A stretch of DNA of 64,000 bases. Source: Pontederia crassipes. Its lineage: Eukaryota > Streptophyta > Magnoliopsida > Commelinales > Pontederiaceae. Location: NCBI GenBank assembly GCA_030549335.1, contig CM060194.1, positions 71,460,077-71,524,076 of the forward strand, read 5' to 3'. The position numbers and the translations under genes are program-made. Below are positions 59,165 to 64,000 of the stretch, in pieces. A model generated the notes under the pieces. The model was not told where the DNA came from, did no database searches, and saw nothing but the letters and a program-made list of their open reading frames with translations. Numbering within the stretch: position 1 is the first letter of the stretch; each line of letters starts with the position of its first letter.

Positions 59165-59595
59165 GAATAATTGAATTACTAAATTAATTCGAAGTGTATT
59201 TAGATAAAGTGAAATTTAATGATAATGATTGAAGTAGTTGATAGTGATAGAAAAAAAAGATGTGATGAATTATTTTTTAGTAGATGTTTGAATTAAAAAT
59301 AGTTATTATATATATTTAAGAATATTTTTATTAAATAAATAAAATAAAAGTACAAATATTTTTTTTGTGATTTTTTTGTTAAAATTATATTATTTAAATA
59401 TAAAATATTTATTAAATAAATTATATTTATTAACGTATTAAATAATGAAATAATAAGTAATTAACGATAGTATATTAATCCTTTTATTATAAATATTTTA
59501 TATCTATTACATAATTTATTTTGCAAGAGAAATGTGTGAGAGAAAAGAAAAATAAAAAATGAAATAAAAAACTATCATGTTAGGAAAACAACTGA
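59165..59595 (-). repeat. AT-rich MITE-like repeat, copy 3
   Basis: Reverse orientation relative to 19,490-19,965. It begins ATGATTGAAGTAGTTG..GAT and ends in a purine-rich GTGAGAGAAAAGAAAAATAA tract. Confidence 0.5.
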
Positions 59596-59714
59596 TTCCA
59601 TGTAATGCTCTAGTTCCATAAAAAAGATGAAGCCAGAAGTCTTGAAACTAGGTCACATGATTACTTGATTCCAAATTTTAATTCCGCTTTGAAAATGAGT
59701 TTCTGTGATTGCAT

Positions 59715-60070
59715 TTGGCGGAACCAGGCGGACGACACTGTTCCACCTTAGTTCTTTGCCAAATGCGGACTCGAAGTACTGCAAGCTGACATTCATTTTT
59801 AACAATCTAAGATCCATGCACGAATCTGTATGATTTCCTATTTTCAAAAATAAATTATCCAATTCATCAATCAACCATGAGTTCACCAACACTTGGCGGA
59901 ACCAGGTGGAACAATACGGTTCCACCTTGGTTCTTTGTCAAATGCGGACTCGAAGTATTGCAAACTGACACTCATTTTTAACAATCTAAGATCCATGCAC
60001 GAATCTGTATGATTTCTTATTTTCAAAAATAAATTATCCAATTCATCAATCAACCATGAGTTCACCAACA
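59715..60070 (-). repeat. 178-bp tandem duplication with open frame
   Basis: Two ~95% identical units of exactly 178 bp (59,715-59,892 and 59,893-60,070), each starting TTGGCGGAACCAGG. On the - strand each unit is open and encodes WLIDELDNLFLKI, HTDSCMDLRLLKM and VSLQYFESAF. 178 is not a multiple of three, so the frame shifts at the junction. Protein family not recognised; it may be a duplicated exon fragment. Confidence 0.75.
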
Positions 60071-60574
60071 TCTTAAATCATGTTTAGATATTTATTATAA
60101 AAAAATAAATCAATTAAAGGCACCTTATAATGCAAAATGGGCCTATAAAAAGTAAATATAATTATGCTTGGAACATAAAATGTAAAATTATACTACTTTA
60201 TATAACTAGATTTCATTGAAACAAAAATAAAAGAAAGATCAATGATTTGAACCAAATTTGATACCTTTCTTATGAAACTAAAATGATCTTGTTTCAGCAT
60301 GAAGAAAAAATGCACCTTTGCACGACGGGCACGATTTGCATGAAATTTATACATTCCTAAGGGAAAATGGCACAAAGTGCATGAAACCAAATAAATTTGA
60401 TAAAATGTTGAAGAACTATTATCGCATTTGAATAAATAATTTTCATTTTCATATTTGTTCCACTATCCTATACTTTTCCAACTTATAATCATTCTTAGAT
60501 TCAAAAGCATATAATTCTTCTACATTAAAAAAATAGTTAGATGGGTCATTTGATATGAGGATCATCTTACCCGG
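60071..60574. other. AT-rich intergenic
   Basis: No gene recognised. Confidence 0.5.
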
Positions 60575-60860
60575 TAAATTTTATTAAATGCCTTATGTTT
60601 TTCCAACTTTATTATTTAACTGCACTTTGTAATCAAACTATTATCCAACTATTAATTTCTTTCGGCAATTGTCCTTTTCATCGAGTATAGATGACTTATT
60701 GATCATTTTACTTACGTGACAAATCATTAAAAAGTATAAAATAATATGAAAATTAATATTATAATTAATTGGATACGATAGGTGACATGAGGGATTTGAG
60801 TAGGGTGCTGGTAGTCGGCGATTTCCTTTACCCTTATTGGTAAGTATACTAAAAACCCAT
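60575..60860. repeat. Single end of the 55.9 kb MULE-like family
   Basis: TTTTATTAAATGCC, AACTGCACTTTGTAATC, ATTATCCAACTATTAATTT and TTACGTGACAAATCATTAAA follow the left inverted repeat of 55,889-56,507 in order. Only one end is visible; the GC-rich core is reduced to about 40 bp around 60,795. Confidence 0.4.
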
Positions 60861-61174
60861 AGTATAATGTAATCATATAAAATTACTTCTAACAATAATG
60901 TTAAATGGTCAATTTATGAAATTAATTTATAATGCATTAATTTTCAGCTTAGGGTAAGGGAATTATAAATTTTAGTAAGCACCAAGATGTCATTAAAAGG
61001 ATTATTATGGAAAAACTGATGAATTAAAAGATACAAAATACCTAAGTGATAAATACTCTAGGTGATAAGGTTATATTTCTAAATAAGGTTTAAATGAATA
61101 TTGTAATCGTACTTATCACTTTTGATCGGATTTGAATGGGAGGTAGTTGTGATCTGACCTAATTCTAGAACATT
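60861..61174. other. AT-rich intergenic
   Basis: Nothing recognised. Confidence 0.5.
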
Positions 61175-61585
61175 AATGATTAGCGTGTGATATTGTCCAT
61201 TTTGGACTCGGCCCGTATGATTTTCTCAAAATGCGTCACCTAATATTAGAGTAGCGCAGTGCGATACTATCCACTCTGCCTAACCCTAGGCACAACGTTC
61301 TTTAGTATTAGGATAGCGCAGCGGCTCATCTCTATACTTAGTAGGACACTGTCCGCTCTGTTCCATCCTTGAGCTCATGGTTTTCTAATGCGTCCTACTG
61401 TGTCAAGATCATGTTCCCATATATACCAAGCATATTTCTCATGACTTGTGCATGTGAGATTAATTCAAAGTATGTATCATGCATCCTTCTCCCCTTAGGA
61501 AACTCAACATTCTCATTCAGTTATCGTATCCCACCATGCACAGATGTTCACGCGAAGTGACTCTAATAACATATGTAACATTTCT
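61175..61585 (-). mobile_element. TRIM-like element, second copy
   Basis: Diverged copy of the unit at 1,895-2,330. It has GCGTGTGATATTGTCC, ATGCGTCACCTAATATTAGAG, TAGCGCAGCGGCTCATCTCT, GTTCCCATATATACC, GACTCTAATAACATATG and TGTAACATTTC. The primer-site-like segment is mutated (TGGTATCAGAG has become TGTTATTAGAG in reverse). Order of parts differs slightly from the first copy. Confidence 0.55.
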
Positions 61586-61649
61586 GACCATATTAGTAAT
61601 TTTTGTTGGATTGACGATAATATATATATATATAATTTTATTTATGAGT

Positions 61650-62432
61650 AAAATTAGGGTGAGATCAAATAAATTGATTTCACCTTCAAATCTTTCAATA
61701 TAGGTCGTTATAATGTCTAAATCCTAATTCAACGCACCAGATCGAGGCATTTTAGCTTTGAACTGGCCATTTGAAAAAATCACAAGAGTTGAACCGGTAT
61801 CCCATCTCTCGAACTATGATATGCCGTGGCGAGGTGACATCCCGAATGCCAGGCGGCATCCCTCGCCCTCTCGATGCCATGCCAAGCGGCCTCCCTTATC
61901 CACTCGATGTCACGCCAGGCAACCTTCTTGCCCGCTCGACGACCGACAACCTGCGCACAATAGTGGCACGACAACGCAGCATACCCGCGGAAACAATGCC
62001 ACGCCACCTGCGCTTCGGCACTGGCGACGGCCGATTTTGCTCGGATGGTGTCAACCCGTGAGCATGACAATTGCGCTTCGGCAGCAACTGGGATCCCATC
62101 GGCTGCGGTTGCTGGGCACATCACGACCATTTGCGAGAGTGGTCAATAACATCTGCCATACACCATCATCATCGATGAGGGCCACGATCGGTGAGGGCCA
62201 CAACTGCATGACCATGGCACAGGGCGACAATGACCACTCGCGCAATGACAACACTCAACGATTGATCGACGACGATGTCTGCCTCATCACACCATCATCA
62301 TCCGTGAGGCCCAGTTCAATTTTTTTCTTGAATGGCCGGTTCGGTCTCCAGCGATTTGGATCATTGATGTACACATAAGGGCATTATAACGGTCCAAATT
62401 CATTGATTTTAAGGTGATCTCACCTTGATTTT
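61650..62432. mobile_element. MULE-like TIR element with GC-rich core
   Basis: Terminal inverted repeats of about 150 bp. The left arm has AGGGTGAGATCA, GGTCGTTATAATG and GAACTGGCCATTTGAAAAAA. The right arm in reverse has AAGGTGAGATCA, GGACCGTTATAATG and GAACCGGCCATTCAAGAAAAA. The core (about 61,820-62,300) is GC-rich with many CACGCCA/CTCGATG/GCGACAA words and is open in several frames on both strands, which argues against a true protein. Possible (TA)n target flanks. Confidence 0.62.
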
Positions 62433-63560
62433 TCTTTATATATATAATTAATATGTAAAATTTTACAATACTTGATCCAATCCTTGTGACCCTCTCCCAT
62501 TTTTTGTAAGAACTCAATCTTAACAATCTTGATTTGAATTTTCCTCTTTTAAATCTGTCAGAAAAAATATTAGTTGTTAAACTAATGATAAAAGAGATTA
62601 AATCAAAGCTAAACCAGCAGTTCAAATTCTCACCACTAATATAAGATGCAATGGCAAATAAATTAGGGGGCACGATGTCCCCTCCATTAAATATATTAAT
62701 CATTGTTCAAACCATAACTACTTTGCTGTCAGCTAACGGAAGCGTCCAATTTCCACGTTGAGACTTCGTTTTGCCTACCCGATTTTCATATATTATTAAA
62801 CTCCTGGACCTCCATTTGCCCATTCGTAACAAATAGGACCATTTGCATGACTCAATTTGCGCCTCATTGCCATAGCACAAATGTTTAACATCCATTTGAC
62901 AATTGGATCGATTAGTCATTCATTAATTTGAGATTATTGAATTAATTCTTTAACCACAAATTTAATAAATGCAACTACCAAAGTCCAAAGTGACAAACTA
63001 TAATAGAGGCTCATATGGAATCAACCACTTCTAATCATCTGAAGAAATTTCGATGCTTTTATTTCACTGAAAAAATGTTTAAATAAAAAAATAATATTCA
63101 TAGAGAAAATATTCTTTTGAGATGAAATTGTTCATTTTCCATGGCATAGGAAATAAGTTAAATGTTATTCATGTTTTAATACATTACGTGCATAGAATTT
63201 TACAAGATCAAAATATTTTTCCTTCAAATAATTACGAAACTAACGTTTCCCAAAATTCTGAAAAATGATCGATAACATTTTTAATTATCAAACTAGAAAA
63301 CACAAAAATTAAAATGAAATTTTGTATAAACACAAGCTAACATAAAATTTAGGCCCATAAGCCCAACAAGTGCCCAAAATGCTCGGAATCGTGTGACAGG
63401 AGAAGCTTATTAATGTGCAGCCCGGAGACCCGAAGAAAACGAAGAAATAAAACAAAAATAAAATAAAATAAACTAAGCAGAGCAGGAGCCGCTTCTGCTC
63501 CTTCCGATCCGATTCCAATCACGGTCTCCAGAGGAGGTGAAGGAGAAGAAAGCTTCGGCT
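62433..63560. other. Intergenic and ARF-GAP promoter region
   Basis: AT-rich to about 63,440; no element with clear ends. The last ~80 bp before 63,561 are GC/purine-rich and look like the 5' leader of the ARF-GAP gene. No clear TATA box. Confidence 0.4.
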
Positions 63561-64000
63561 ATGGCTTCCGAGAGCTTCTCCGACAAGAACGCCGTCTTTG
63601 GGAGGCTCAAAGGCAAGTCTGACAACAAGGTGAGATCCCGGGATCCATTAGTCTTTTCGGGGATCCAGCGATCCTCGCGCAGATCTATCCGTGTTTCCTT
63701 CGGATCTGATGCAATGAGCCGTTTTTTATCTGTGGCAGATGTGTTTCGACTGCAATGCGAAGAACCCGACGTGGGCGTCGGTGACGTACGGGATCTTCCT
63801 CTGCATCGACTGCTCCGCTGTTCACCGCAGCCTCGGCGTCCACATCAGTTTCGTCAGGTACGGCTGCTCTTGTCGGCGTTTTGTTTCATCTTGATTTGGA
63901 GGACAAGTGAGACGTCCTTGGTTGCTGGTTTTGTTCCTACGATTCGCTTGGTAGTTGGTAATTGATCTGTGTGAGAGTGCCGGGGCGATGCTTCGTTGAG
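63561..64000 (+). CDS. AGD8-like: ARF GTPase-activating protein, AGD8/9/10 type (partial)
   Basis: Exon 1 is 63,561-63,629 (23 codons, [20 protein letters not shown] then DNK) with donor GTGAGA. Exon 2 is 63,739-63,857 (acceptor [20 protein letters not shown]...VHISFVR) with donor GTACGG. The rest lies beyond the window. Exon 2 carries the ArfGAP zinc finger C25-x2-C28-x16-C45-x2-C48, followed by [15 protein letters not shown] with the conserved arginine (R53). These proteins stimulate GTP hydrolysis by ARF GTPases on Golgi/vesicle membranes. The N-terminus and finger spacing fit the ARFGAP2/3-like AGD8/9/10 group. Start chosen from the family N-terminus. Confidence 0.92.

Noticed and set aside
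61758-62378. 206-aa open frame inside the TIR element
   Set aside because: Three other frames of the same core are also open, and low-complexity His/Arg/Pro composition suggests no selection on protein.

Overview
This is a stretch of a plant nuclear genome, most likely a monocot. The genic islands are GC-rich and intronless or short-introned, and they sit in AT-rich DNA full of transposon debris. Only three genes look intact: a cinnamoyl-CoA-reductase-like gene (20,634-22,689, + strand, five exons), an intronless MYC2-type bHLH gene (43,079-45,115, - strand), and the first two exons of an AGD8/9/10-type ARF-GAP gene that runs off the right edge (from 63,561, + strand). No tRNA, rRNA or CRISPR array was recognised.

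Left part (about 0.9-14.3 kb): a large CACTA (En/Spm) transposon carries remains of both of its genes, subterminal repeats and the 3' terminus. It is broken by a miniature terminal-repeat (TRIM-like) element and by a 7.5 kb antisense Ty3/gypsy chromovirus (Tekay/Del type) that has lost its 5' LTR. Most readable premature stops in both elements fit TGG or CGA codons changed by C-to-T type transitions. A second CACTA-type end follows at 13.8 kb.

Middle part (20-40 kb): downstream of the CCR-like gene come AT-rich DNA, a MULE-like TIR element with a GC-rich core (29.65 kb) and a 5'-truncated L1-type LINE (31.2-33.4 kb). Five RTE-type LINE 3' tails follow within 3.7 kb, three of them with clear target-site duplications and one only 48 bp long. 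A pseudogene cluster comes next: a partial, intron-containing copy of the CCR-like gene abuts an antisense LRR receptor-kinase pseudogene, which is itself in head-to-head inverted duplication with a second LRR fragment. A perfect 46-bp-arm inverted repeat and a long direct repeat close this block.

Right part (45-64 kb): three copies of a ~690-bp hAT-like element, a complete 790-bp miniature CACTA, and a ~2.3 kb inverted-repeat-flanked unit come in order. That unit joins a FAR1-type DNA-binding gene fragment to two exons, with their intron, that look like an AP-4 sigma-subunit gene. Two more GC-cored TIR elements and a second TRIM-like copy precede the ARF-GAP gene.

The three intact genes are unrelated housekeeping or regulatory genes and do not form a pathway. 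The interest of the window lies in gene-fragment capture and retroposition. All family calls come from reading the translated sequence by eye; no database search was possible.
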